Part shown: piece after piece, positions 49,531 through 59,042 of the stretch
Layout: each line of letters begins with the position of its first letter
Numbering within the stretch: position 1 is the first letter of the stretch
Assembly: GCA_947598325.1 (NCBI GenBank)
Contig: CANQFD010000006.1
Location: forward strand, 1 to 64,000
Origin: an uncultured Bacilli bacterium
Lineage (GTDB): Bacteria > Bacillota_I > Bacilli_A > RF39 > UBA660
Direction of reading: 5' to 3'
Length of the DNA stretch: 64,000 nt
Notes under the pieces: generated by a model
Database searches by the model: none
What the model was told of the DNA's origin: nothing
What the model saw: the letters and a program-made list of their open reading frames with translations, nothing else
Position numbers and translations under genes: made by a program

Positions 49531-50581
49531 CTAAATCACCACCTTCAATACGATTTACTTCATTTAACAATCTCAAGTCATTTGAAAATAACATTCTAAC
49601 ATCATTTATTCCATATTTAAGCATAGCAACTCTTTCTATTCCAAGTCCAAATGCAAATCCTGTATATATATCTGGATCATATCCACAATTCCTTAAAACA
49701 TTAGGATGAACAACACCAGCACCAAGTATTTCAATCCAACCAGTATCTTTACATAAACTACATCCTTCTCCATTACATTTATAACAAGAAATATCTACCT
49801 CAAATGATGGTTCTGTAAATGGAAAATAACTTGGTCTTAATCTTATTTGTCTATCTTTTCCAAATAATTTTCTCATAAATACTTCTAATGTACCCTTTAA
49901 ATCTGCTAGTGATATATTTTTATCAACTATAAGTCCTTCCATTTGAGTAAATTGATGAGAATGTGTTGCATCTTCTTCTCTTCTATATACTTTTCCTGGA
50001 CAAATTATTCTAATAGCACTTTTTTCTTTATTAGCATCCATTACTCTTGCTTGAACTGCGGATGTTTGAGTTCTTAATAACCTTTCAGCATTTATATAAA
50101 AACTATCTTGCATATCTCTTGCTGGATGATCTTTTGGTAAGTTTAATTTTTCAAAACAATATTCATCTGTTTCTACCTCAGGACCTTCTGCTATATCATA
50201 TCCCATTGATAAAAATAAATCTTCTATTTCATTTATTACTCTAGTAACTGGATGAAGAGTTCCTACATTTATTGTTGTTGAAGGAAGTGTTACATCTATT
50301 TTTTCTTCTTCCAATTTTTTATTTATTTCTTCTAATTCTAAATTTTGTTTTATTGTATCAAACTTAGTATTTATATTTGTTTTAAGTTCATTTAAAAGTT
50401 TACCATATTTCTTTTTTTCATCATTATCTAAATCTTTCATTAGTGATGATAATTCAGTAACTTTACCTTTTTTACCTAGATATTCTACTTTTAAATCATT
50501 TAATTCTTTTAATGAGTTTACCTTATCTAATTTATTAATAATTTCATCATTTACGTTTTTTACTCTTTCTTCTTTACTCAT
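49517..50581 (-). CDS. pheS: phenylalanine--tRNA ligase alpha subunit
   Basis: [90 protein letters not shown]. Confidence 0.98.
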   Translation of the reverse strand: MSKEERVKNVNDEIINKLDKVNSLKELNDLKVEYLGKKGKVTELSSLMKDLDNDEKKKYGKLLNELKTNINTKFDTIKQNLELEEINKKLEEEKIDVTLPSTTINVGTLHPVTRVINEIEDLFLSMGYDIAEGPEVETDEYCFEKLNLPKDHPARDMQDSFYINAERLLRTQTSAVQARVMDANKEKSAIRIICPGKVYRREEDATHSHQFTQMEGLIVDKNISLADLKGTLEVFMRKLFGKDRQIRLRPSYFPFTEPSFEVDISCYKCNGEGCSLCKDTGWIEILGAGVVHPNVLRNCGYDPDIYTGFAFGLGIERVAMLKYGINDVRMLFSNDLRLLNEVNRIEGGDLDETK

Positions 50582-50595
50582 TTTATCCTCCTTAA

Positions 50596-50844
50596 ATTAA
50601 AAAAATCTATGAATGTAGGGACGATTAATCGCGGTACCACCTTACTTCATAGATTACTATGCACTTAAATCTTTAACGCAGATATACGTTATAACTTTAA
50701 TTATACTGCTAAAAGGTGAATTCATATACCTATATTATTAGCTCACACCAAACGCTAACTCTCTTTTAAATATATAATATATTACTACTCCTTTATAATC
50801 GCTTTGACAAAAATATTATAGCACAATATTTTATTTTTGTACAA
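50596..50844 (-). promoter_or_regulatory. T-box leader (Phe-specific) with promoter upstream of pheST
   Basis: AAGGTGGTACCGCG T-box sequence; TTC specifier in GAATTCACC; terminator AATCTATGAA...TTCATAGATTTTTTT; promoter TTGTAC-N18-TATAAT. Confidence 0.93.
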
Positions 50845-50913
50845 GTAAATACCACTTTATTATATTAAAAATTATTAAAATTGTGATATAATTATATTAC
50901 TAGGAGGAATAAA

Positions 50914-51867
50914 ATGAAGAAGTTATCAAAAAAAGAAAAGAAAAAGTTAAAAAAGATAAAAATGGAAAATAAATTAAAAAAGAAAGAAGAAAGATTAAAT
51001 AAAAAAAGAAAATTCAATTTTAATGATATATTTGGTGGAATGTTTGTAGGTATTGCTAATATAATACCTGGTGTTTCTGGTGGAACTATGCTTGTTATAT
51101 TTAATTTGTTTGATAGATTAATGTATGCAATTAGTGATATTTTCAAAAAACAAACATCTACTAGAAAACAAAGTATTATATTATTGTTTAAAGTATTAAT
51201 TGGTGCTGCTATTGGAATTATTTTATTTGCAAAACTTCTTGGAATAACATTAAAGTATTTAGAAGCAGAAACTATATTTTGGTTTATGGGTTTAATTTTA
51301 TTTAGTATTCCTATAATAATAAGAGATGAACTTAAAGGAAATAAATTTAATATAGTACTTTTTATAATTGGTTTTGTATTTATAATAGGTCTTCAATATT
51401 TAAAAATGAAAAATCCTACTAATAATATCAATAACACTATGAATATATTTCATTTTATAAGTTTAATTATTTATGGCGCTATTAGTGGTGCTACTATGAT
51501 ATTTCCTGGAATATCTGGATCTATGGTGCTTTTAGTTATTGGTAAATATGAAATGATTAGAAGCTATATAGATAAACTTACTAGTTTAAATATAGATGCA
51601 TTTATATCACTTTGTTTCTTTGGAATTGGAGTTATTTTAGGTATTATATTAAGTGCTAAATTAACTAGTTTCTTACTAAAAAAATATAAAGGTGGAACGG
51701 TTAGTTTAATTTTAGGATTCATAATTGCAAGTGCATTAATTCTTCCATTTAATATAGAAAATTCATTTGATATAACAACTGCAAAAATATGTGCAATAAT
51801 AACAAGTTTCATTCTTGGAGGATGTGTAATATATTATATAAATAAATTTCAAAATAAAAAGGCTTAA
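50914..51867 (+). CDS. DUF368 family membrane protein (undecaprenyl-phosphate translocase PopT-like)
   Basis: FGGMFVGIANIIPGVSGGTMLVIFNLFDRLM and ISGATMIFPGISGSMVLLVIGKYEMI repeat motifs. Confidence 0.9.
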   Translation: MKKLSKKEKKKLKKIKMENKLKKKEERLNKKRKFNFNDIFGGMFVGIANIIPGVSGGTMLVIFNLFDRLMYAISDIFKKQTSTRKQSIILLFKVLIGAAIGIILFAKLLGITLKYLEAETIFWFMGLILFSIPIIIRDELKGNKFNIVLFIIGFVFIIGLQYLKMKNPTNNINNTMNIFHFISLIIYGAISGATMIFPGISGSMVLLVIGKYEMIRSYIDKLTSLNIDAFISLCFFGIGVILGIILSAKLTSFLLKKYKGGTVSLILGFIIASALILPFNIENSFDITTAKICAIITSFILGGCVIYYINKFQNKKA

Positions 51868-51884
51868 ATCTTAAGTCTTTTTTT
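51856..51884 (+). terminator. intrinsic terminator after DUF368 gene
   Basis: AAAAAGGCTTAA-atc-TTAAGTCTTTTTTTT. Confidence 0.7.
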
Positions 51885-51903
51885 TAGCATAATATTAAAT
51901 TAA

Positions 51904-52242
51904 CTAATTAATAATAAGATTATTAAAGTAATCTTCAAAATTTGATTTAATATTTGTTAATAATGTATTTAACTTTCTACTAGATTTTATATAATTATTA
52001 TATTCTTTATAAGATTTCAATATTTTATATAAGTTTTGTACTTCAAATTCTTCTTTATCTTTGTTTAACCCTTTATTTTCTTTATTTACTATAATTTTTT
52101 GTTTTAATTTTATATTTTCTATTATATCCTTTATATGATCATTATTATTTAAATTATCAACGCTATTTTTATATAAAATGTATTCTTCTGAATCCATTAT
52201 TATTTTTTTTAAATTTTCTATTACATTTTCTTCATCATTCAT
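51904..52242 (-). CDS. YmcA/YlbF-family protein
   Basis: Helical small protein directly downstream of miaB, as with ymcA in Bacillus. Confidence 0.6.
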   Translation of the reverse strand: MNDEENVIENLKKIIMDSEEYILYKNSVDNLNNNDHIKDIIENIKLKQKIIVNKENKGLNKDKEEFEVQNLYKILKSYKEYNNYIKSSRKLNTLLTNIKSNFEDYFNNLIIN

Positions 52243-53674
52243 CTACTTTTTCTCCATTTAAACTCCATGTTTTAGCTTCAATAATTTTAACATTTATTAT
52301 TTTCCCAATATCTTCTTTATTACATTTAACATTAACTAGTTTCATAGTATCTGTGTATCCTGCATATAAATTATTACCCTTTTGAGATTCACCTTCAATT
52401 AACACTGGCAGTATAGTTCCTACTAATTTTTCATTATTAATAAGTGCATATTTATTTACAAGTTCATTTAATTTTTGTAGTCTTTCTTGTTTTACTTCAA
52501 GAGGTACTTTATCTTCCATTTTAGAAGCTGGTGTATTTTCTCTTTTTGAATATATAAATGTAAATGCGCTATCATATTTACATTTTTCTACTACATCAAG
52601 TGTTTCGTTAAAATCTTCTTCTGTTTCATTTGGAAAACCTACTATAATATCTGTTGTAAGGCTTACATTTGGAATTGTATCTTTTATCTTTTTAGCAAGT
52701 TTTAAGTAAGATTCTTTGGTATAACGTCTACCCATAAGTTTAAGTATTTTATCACTACCTGATTGAACAGGAAGATGAACATATGGCATTACATTTGAAT
52801 ATGTTTTTATTATATTTATCATTTGATCTGTAAAATCCCAAGGATGAGATGTTACAAATCTAATCCTCTCTATTTTCATTTTTGCTACTTCTTCAAGTAA
52901 TTTATCAAAAGTTACTCCATTTTCTAAATCTTTTCCATATGCATTAACATTTTGTCCTAATAAAGTTACCTCTTTATAACCATTATCTATTAATTTTTGT
53001 ATTTCACATTTAATATCTTCTAATTTTCTACTTCTTTGTTTTCCTCTAGTGTATGGTACTATACAATATGTACAAAACTTATCACATCCATACATTATAT
53101 TAACATATGCCTTATATTTATTTTCTCTTTTAACAGGAAGATTTTCAACAACATCACCTTCCTTACTAAAAACCTCAATAATAAGTTCATTATCATTTAT
53201 AGCATCACTAATAAGTTTTGGTAAATTATGAATATTATGTGTTCCAAAAACTACATCCATCCATTTAAATTTTTCTTCTATTTCATTTACAACTGCTTCT
53301 TCCTGTGCCATACATCCACATAAACAAGTTATTATATTTGGTTTAGTTTCTTTTAAATGTTTTATTCTTCCTAGCATTCCAAATACTTTATTATGAGCAT
53401 TTTCTCTAATTGCACATGTATTAAGAAGAATTAAATCAGCATCTTCTAAATTATCAGTTTTTACAAATGACATATCTTCTAAAATTGCACTTATAGTTTC
53501 TGAATCTCTTTCATTTGCTTGACAACCATATGTTATAACAACATATTTTTTATTAATTCCTATGTTTTTTAATTCATTATTCATTATATATAAATCGGTT
53601 AATACTTTAACCTTATTATTAGTTCTTTTTTTTGCCTCAATATATGATGGTTTTATTTTTGTATGTTTTAACAT
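52235..53674 (-). CDS. miaB: tRNA-2-methylthio-N6-dimethylallyladenosine synthase MiaB
   Basis: YVVITYGCQANERDSETI, YGCDKFCTYCIVPYTRGKQRSR, TTDIIVGFPNETEEDF, TRAM domain. Confidence 0.97.
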   Translation of the reverse strand: MLKHTKIKPSYIEAKKRTNNKVKVLTDLYIMNNELKNIGINKKYVVITYGCQANERDSETISAILEDMSFVKTDNLEDADLILLNTCAIRENAHNKVFGMLGRIKHLKETKPNIITCLCGCMAQEEAVVNEIEEKFKWMDVVFGTHNIHNLPKLISDAINDNELIIEVFSKEGDVVENLPVKRENKYKAYVNIMYGCDKFCTYCIVPYTRGKQRSRKLEDIKCEIQKLIDNGYKEVTLLGQNVNAYGKDLENGVTFDKLLEEVAKMKIERIRFVTSHPWDFTDQMINIIKTYSNVMPYVHLPVQSGSDKILKLMGRRYTKESYLKLAKKIKDTIPNVSLTTDIIVGFPNETEEDFNETLDVVEKCKYDSAFTFIYSKRENTPASKMEDKVPLEVKQERLQKLNELVNKYALINNEKLVGTILPVLIEGESQKGNNLYAGYTDTMKLVNVKCNKEDIGKIINVKIIEAKTWSLNGEKVDE

Positions 53675-53739
53675 TATTATACACCTCTAATACATATTAA
53701 TTATATCATAGAATTAAAAAAACTAATACAAGAACTGTA

Positions 53740-55962
53740 TTAGTTTCTTCTTAGATTCTTTAAAACCAAAGCCCTCTTCTCTGCTGAAATTTCTGTACTT
53801 TTGTTTTCTTTTTTATCGTCTTCTTTTTCTTTTGCTATTTTTTGTTTTTGATTTTTAGTATATGGTGCAATTTCATCCATATTAACATATTTTGAATATA
53901 ATAATGTTTCTTTATCATTAGAATATGCATCAACTACAAATGAAATTGTAATTTCTGAACCATATTTTTCAAACAATTCATTAGTACCTATATTACTAGT
54001 ACAAACTTTATCAAGTACATCAGAACCATCAAGTACCCATATTTCAGATATTTTATAATAATCTGCCTTTTTTTCAGTTTCTTCTACTTCTGTTATAGAT
54101 TTTAAATTCTTGTCAAAAGCATCATCTGACACGAAATGGTCAACAGTTACATTACCATTTTCATCTAATTGCTTAAGTTTTAATTTTTGACCTACTTTAA
54201 AGCCTGATGCTTCTGTTTCGTAATGTGACTCTTCTTTTTCTATATTTGCATTAGTAGAACCTGATTCTACTTTTATTTTATTTTCTTTTAATAATTCTGG
54301 ATTTTCTATAGTATCAGTTAATGCTTCTGTAACCTTAATTTCTTCTGTTGTTAAATTATTTGATTTACCATCAGTAGTCACCTTGTCCATATTCATTGAA
54401 CTACTATCATCATTTAATTCTAATTCTTTTTGGAACTTACCTTGACTTGATAAATCAATAAAATCCTTTGCATATGAAATAATTGGTGCCCCACAGCTTC
54501 CTAATAAAGATCCTATAAGCGCTAATCTCATAAGCATTTCTTTAGAATAACATATTTTTGGTTTATAACCTAATTTTCTTTGATTAACTGCTGTTTGATA
54601 CTGTTTCAACCAATCTTTTAGATTTAACCAATTTTTTGGTATTCCCAATTTATATGTAAGATTAAAGATTAATCTACCTTTACAATAATCTGCACTTAAA
54701 TTTGTATTATATTTTTTATCTATTTTTGTTTTAATTCCTGATAAAACATTCATATCAAGTAAGTCTATATTTTTTCTATTATATTTGTTAGATATAGACT
54801 TTCTAACTTTATCATTATGTAAGAATGTCTTTGATAAATGCCATGAGTCAAAAATTGAACTTTTCTTACCATTCTCTATCAAATCAAAATAAACATTATA
54901 TCTATATTTCTTACAATCATAAACTATTTCTAAATTTTCTATTTTTACATTTTTTTCTTCTTTACTTATACTTTTTTCCTGTTTTTGTTTTATTTCTTCT
55001 TCTAATTTTTTTATTTCTTTTATTACTTCTTTACTTGGTTCATTTACTACTTCTCTACTTGGTTGTTCTATTACTTTTTTATCTTGTTCATCTATATCTT
55101 CTATTTTCCCCAAATATATTACTTTTGGTGTATTTTTTGGCATTTGTTTTTTCTTTATAATTTTCTTTACAATTGGTTTAACTATAGTTGATAACTCTTT
55201 TTTATCAGTTGGTATTTCTTTTTTATCATCACTGTTATCTATATTTGATATAGGTAAATCTTTTTCAAGATCATCTGTCTTAACTTTCTTAGGTTCATTT
55301 ACTACTTCTTTTGTTAAATTAAATTTATTATCAACAGTTTTAAATGCGTTATTAGCAGTACCTATAACTAAGTCATGATTTATTTTTTCTTCCAATTCTT
55401 TCTTTTCTATTAACAATTTTTCATATTGTTTATTTAATACTTTCCCTATACCTGTATTTTCGTTAATAGTATTAAGATTTTCTTGTATTGAAATTAATTT
55501 TGACTTAATATCATTTAATCTTTTCTTAGTTTCTTCCAACTGATTAACACTCATAATTTTTTCTGTTTTTGGTAATTGTTCTTTTGTTTCAGTATTATTT
55601 TGTGATGTTGCTGGTTCTTCTTTTAATATTTTTTTATCATTACTAATATCTGAACCATATTCAGTAACCTTATATTTGTCTCCAAATACATTTGATGTAA
55701 TTGAAGCTATTAATCCTATATTTGACATTTTTTCTATATATTCTTTTTCTTCTAATAGCTTATCATATTGCTTTTGCATCACTTTATAAATACCAGTATT
55801 TTTATCCATTCCTTCCATATCTTTTTCTATGGAACTTAATTTAGATTCTATTAATTTTATTCTTTCTTGCATTTTTGTTAATTCATTTAAGCCAGTATCT
55901 TCTTCAAGTGTTACAATTCTTTCTTGGATTTCTTTAACCTTTCCTATTGTCATTTCTTCCAT
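53740..55962 (-). CDS. large coiled-coil/membrane-associated protein of unknown function
   Basis: 740-aa ORF with two N-terminal coiled-coil repeats, middle globular domain, TM-like segment, acidic C-terminal domain. Confidence 0.7.
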   Translation of the reverse strand: MEEMTIGKVKEIQERIVTLEEDTGLNELTKMQERIKLIESKLSSIEKDMEGMDKNTGIYKVMQKQYDKLLEEKEYIEKMSNIGLIASITSNVFGDKYKVTEYGSDISNDKKILKEEPATSQNNTETKEQLPKTEKIMSVNQLEETKKRLNDIKSKLISIQENLNTINENTGIGKVLNKQYEKLLIEKKELEEKINHDLVIGTANNAFKTVDNKFNLTKEVVNEPKKVKTDDLEKDLPISNIDNSDDKKEIPTDKKELSTIVKPIVKKIIKKKQMPKNTPKVIYLGKIEDIDEQDKKVIEQPSREVVNEPSKEVIKEIKKLEEEIKQKQEKSISKEEKNVKIENLEIVYDCKKYRYNVYFDLIENGKKSSIFDSWHLSKTFLHNDKVRKSISNKYNRKNIDLLDMNVLSGIKTKIDKKYNTNLSADYCKGRLIFNLTYKLGIPKNWLNLKDWLKQYQTAVNQRKLGYKPKICYSKEMLMRLALIGSLLGSCGAPIISYAKDFIDLSSQGKFQKELELNDDSSSMNMDKVTTDGKSNNLTTEEIKVTEALTDTIENPELLKENKIKVESGSTNANIEKEESHYETEASGFKVGQKLKLKQLDENGNVTVDHFVSDDAFDKNLKSITEVEETEKKADYYKISEIWVLDGSDVLDKVCTSNIGTNELFEKYGSEITISFVVDAYSNDKETLLYSKYVNMDEIAPYTKNQKQKIAKEKEDDKKENKSTEISAEKRALVLKNLRRN

Positions 55963-56135
55963 TTTTATCCCCCCAAAAATTCATATTGCCGTCTACTATA
56001 ACACTTTTTTTAAAATTTGTCCAATTTTCTTAACATTGTTGTTATTTATAACTGTTTAAAAAGTAATTAAAAACTTTCTTTAACATAAGAAAAAGTAGCA
56101 TTGTATTTTTGCTACTTTATAAACTTTACTAAAAT

Positions 56136-56291
56136 TTAATCAATATCTATATTAGACCAATATCTTCTATCTAAATATAATTTTTTCTCTCTTTTCATTG
56201 TTTCATCTGCAATTTCACATAAAACAAGCAAATGATTAGTTTCTATTTCTATCATTTTTTTATTTTCTTGTACACTACTTTCTTTTACCAT
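56136..56291 (-). CDS. small hypothetical protein, 51 aa
   Basis: MVKESSVQENKKMIEIETNHLLVLCEIADETMKREKKLYLDRRYWSNIDID with AAGGAGAG RBS upstream. Confidence 0.4.
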   Translation of the reverse strand: MVKESSVQENKKMIEIETNHLLVLCEIADETMKREKKLYLDRRYWSNIDID

Positions 56292-56311
56292 AAATACACT
56301 CTCCTTAATTA

Positions 56312-56922
56312 TTATATTTTTCCTTTTACAACTACATATGGTTGCTGTCTATGTTCAATTGGCAAAAATCTATCGTCAAACCACATTTTAAAAAATTTAA
56401 ATGCGCTAAAATAAGTATAATCATCTATATAATCATCTGTTTCATCAGATGAATCCGCAAAAATCAAAATGTCTTTTAAAAATGAATCATCATCACTTCT
56501 ATGATCATAACCAATTATAATTTGATAATGCCCTCCATAATACACACTTTCTACTAAAATAGGATATCCTTTTTTTAGATTTGAAATAACAAATTCTCTA
56601 AACGTTCCATAGTTTCAAAACATTTTCCATTAACTGTTTTAGGATGTTCAATACTACTTTCTACCTCATAGCCATTATCTCTAAAAAAATCAACAATATT
56701 TTTAATTTTAATACCACCTGAAATTTTACAATCAACTCTTTTAAGAATTTCTTTTTCATCCATAGAATAATAATTATAATAATTAAGAATCATTAAAATT
56801 AGGCCCACAAGCACATTCTATTGTCCATTGATACGTTTTAAAATTAGTTAATATTGTTAATTCATTATCACTTTTAAATCATAAAAATTGTGATTTACAT
56901 AATATTCACGATTTGCCATATT
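56312..56922 (-). pseudogene. frameshifted C39-like cysteine peptidase pseudogene
   Basis: In shifting frames: MANREYYVNHNFYDLK / DNELTILTNFKTYQWTIECACGP / LILMILNYYNYYSMDEKEIL...ETMER / FREFVISNLKKGYPILVESVYYGGHYQIIIGYD...VVVKGKI. Confidence 0.75.
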
Positions 56923-57043
56923 ATTACCTTCTATTATCAGTATATCACATATTTTATTTTTACAAAATAATTAACCCCCTAGGTATTTTGACAAGTGTAT
57001 CAAAATACCTTACTGAAAAATAATAAAATTAATCAATATTCGA

Positions 57044-57072
57044 TTGTTTTATAATATCAGTTATAGTATAAT
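57044..57072 (+). promoter_or_regulatory. promoter of small hydrophobic peptide gene, locus 2
   Basis: TTGTTT-N17-TATAAT. Confidence 0.6.
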
Positions 57073-57134
57073 ATTTGTAGGAACATTTGATGTGAGTGTC
57101 TGCCTCCAATCTTGAGAAAGAAAGGAGGGATACA

Positions 57135-57227
57135 ATGAAAAAAAGAACTTTTATTGTAAAAGTCCTTCGGCTTGTTGCTATCATTTTATTACTCCTTACC
57201 TTATTGGTAATAGCAATAAAAATATGA
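57135..57227 (+). CDS. 30-aa hydrophobic peptide, candidate type I toxin (MKKRTFIVKVLRLVAIILLLLTLLVIAIKI)
   Basis: AAAGGAGGGATACA SD, basic N-terminus plus hydrophobic helix, dedicated promoter and terminator. Confidence 0.7.
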   Translation: MKKRTFIVKVLRLVAIILLLLTLLVIAIKI

Positions 57228-57330
57228 CACTCAATCAGCATTGATAGAGTGTCAAATCTAAATTCTTAGAGGCGACATTCACTTGCGACTCAAATGTTCC
57301 TCTTTTTTATTTTATGCAAGTTTCCTTGAC
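57218..57330 (-). ncRNA. putative antisense RNA overlapping the 3' end of the peptide mRNA
   Basis: Minus promoter TTGCAA-N17-TATGAT (57337-57365); terminator TGACACTC...GAGTGTCA followed by U-rich tract. Confidence 0.5.
57268..57306 (+). terminator. intrinsic terminator of peptide mRNA, locus 2
   Basis: AGAGGcgACATT...AATGTtCCTCT-TTTTT. Confidence 0.65.
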
Positions 57331-57409
57331 ATATTCATCATAACATAAAAATGAACTTTTTGCAAGTTCTCTATATAAAAGTTCGAAAAAGTTCGAACAG
57401 AAATGTCAC

Positions 57410-57494
57410 TGGTGCAGGTGAAGGGACTTGAACCCCCACTCCGTAAGGAACTAGATCCTAAGTCTAGCGCGTCTGCCAATTTCGCCACACCTGC
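57410..57494 (-). tRNA. tRNA-Leu(UAG)
   Basis: Class II cloverleaf, anticodon loop CUUAGGA, encoded CCA. Confidence 0.95.
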
Positions 57495-57502
57495 AAAAAA
57501 AG

Positions 57503-57579
57503 TGGTGGACCCTATAGGACTCGAACCTATGACCGCCCGGTTATGAGCCGGATGCTCTAACCAACTGAGCTAAGGGTCC
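57503..57579 (-). tRNA. tRNA with CAU anticodon, probably tRNA-Ile2 (lysidine-modified CAU)
   Basis: GGACCCUUAGCUCAGUUGGUUAGAGC...CUCAUAA...GGGUCCACCA resembles Bacillus tRNA-Ile(CAU) more than elongator Met. Confidence 0.88.
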
Positions 57580-57711
57580 ACGACTACTTAAGTTTATCAT
57601 ATCTTTTTGTATTTTTCAATATATATTTTTAAATTTTTAATATATTTCTCATTTTTTTGATAAACTTTATATATTATACATATGAAATTTAAAAATGATG
57701 ACTATTTATCA

Positions 57712-58203
57712 TCATTTTGATTTTATTTTTACTTTTGGATATTTTGCTTTAAATTTATCTATTATTTCTGGCGTACTTTGAACGGCAACTTTGTTTATAG
57801 ATATATTATTGTTATAAGTATAGTTTTCTTTATAATTACTATTTTCTTTAAGTATATCTGTATATTCTTTTTTTATTAAATCAATTATATAGTTTAAATT
57901 ATTACCAGTTACTGATATATATTCTTTATTTTTAGAATATTCTTTAAATTCATATGGATAATTTATATATACCCTTTTTATATTACTATCTACAGATGAA
58001 AAAAGAGCCATTTTAAGTTTAAAATTAGATAAATTTAATATTTCTTCATCAAAATTTATTTCATATTCTTCTTCCCTTAAATTATATGTTCTAATTTCAC
58101 CCATAACAGACATATCATATTCTTCTTTTTTAATATTTAAAAATGATGATAAACATACTATAAATAATAATACAAAAATAAATTGCTTTTTCATTAAAAT
58201 CAC
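57712..58203 (-). CDS. hypothetical exported or membrane-anchored protein
   Basis: N-terminal signal/TM MKKQFIFVLLFIVCLSSFL; no domain recognised. Confidence 0.6.
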   Translation of the reverse strand: MILMKKQFIFVLLFIVCLSSFLNIKKEEYDMSVMGEIRTYNLREEEYEINFDEEILNLSNFKLKMALFSSVDSNIKRVYINYPYEFKEYSKNKEYISVTGNNLNYIIDLIKKEYTDILKENSNYKENYTYNNNISINKVAVQSTPEIIDKFKAKYPKVKIKSK

Positions 58204-58405
58204 CTATTTTATTTTTCGACAAAATTAGATAAAATATGTATTTTTATTTTAGAAAAAATTTACATAAAAAGAGAAAAATAAGTTTTTTCCAAATTCATTG
58301 ATAGAATTAGTTTTATTTAAATCATCATATTTTTTTACTGTTTTTTCTAAATCCATTTTTTATTATTGACTCTTTTAACTTTTCATATTTCTCCTCCGTT
58401 TTTTT

Positions 58406-58451
58406 CCGTAGTCTCATCCACGTGAGATTTAATATTTTGTTAGTCCTACGG
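58406..58451. repeat. inverted-repeat structure of unknown function
   Basis: CCGTAG...CTACGG outer stem with inner TCTCA-tccacg-TGAGA hairpin. Confidence 0.4.
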
Positions 58452-58496
58452 TTGCTATACCACATGAAAAAATCAATATTTCTATTGGCTGAAATG

Positions 58497-58599
58497 ATGC
58501 TTAAAGTTGGAATCGAACAAACACCTCATACTTATTAAATTCAACTAAAAACCTATTTTAGTCATTTTGATTAATATATCCTATACACTATTTAAGCAT
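58497..58599 (-). pseudogene. tRNA-like pseudogene, class II-like
   Basis: 9-bp terminal stem ATGCTTAAA/TTTAAGCAT, T-arm GTTTG-TTCGATT-CCAAC, CTAAA-ATAGGTT-TTTAG arm, no CCA. Confidence 0.45.
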
Positions 58600-58628
58600 A
58601 ATAAAAACACTCTATTGAGTGCTTATAT

Positions 58629-58862
58629 TTATTCATCATCTTCATCAAAATAATCTATAGGTGGTGATCCATTAATAAATAATATATTATCTATATCATT
58701 GTCATCAGCACCTGTTATTTCAAATATATGCTTTTTTATCATTTCATCCTTTAATAATTCGTTATATAAATTATTTCTGAATTTTATATGTTCTTCCTCT
58801 TCAACATCAAATAATTCGTCTAAATTTTTTGCTTGTAATACTTTTTCTTTTATTTTATCCAT
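58629..58862 (-). CDS. small acidic hypothetical protein
   Basis: 77-aa ORF with GGAGG-like RBS. Confidence 0.5.
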   Translation of the reverse strand: MDKIKEKVLQAKNLDELFDVEEEEHIKFRNNLYNELLKDEMIKKHIFEITGADDNDIDNILFINGSPPIDYFDEDDE

Positions 58863-59042
58863 ATTTTAATCCTCCATAATGTTTTTTATATAATTAAACA
58901 ACCTTATCAAAATCAGACATTCTTTGATTTATTTTAGTTGCAATCTACCTGTTTGAGTTGGAAATTTGTCAACTAAAATTAACATTTTAATAATTATACC
59001 ATAAAAAAAAGCAAACTATACATACAGTTTGCTCATTTCTAA

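Noticed and set aside
54825-55160. 111-aa Leu/Phe-rich plus-strand ORF
   Set aside because: Reverse complement of the Lys/Glu-rich coiled-coil coding region; an artefact of composition.
57029-57241. 70-aa minus-strand ORF MLIECHIFIAITNKV...
   Set aside because: Spans the peptide locus 2 in antisense and crosses its promoter and terminators; the plus-strand 30-aa ORF has the RBS and better support.
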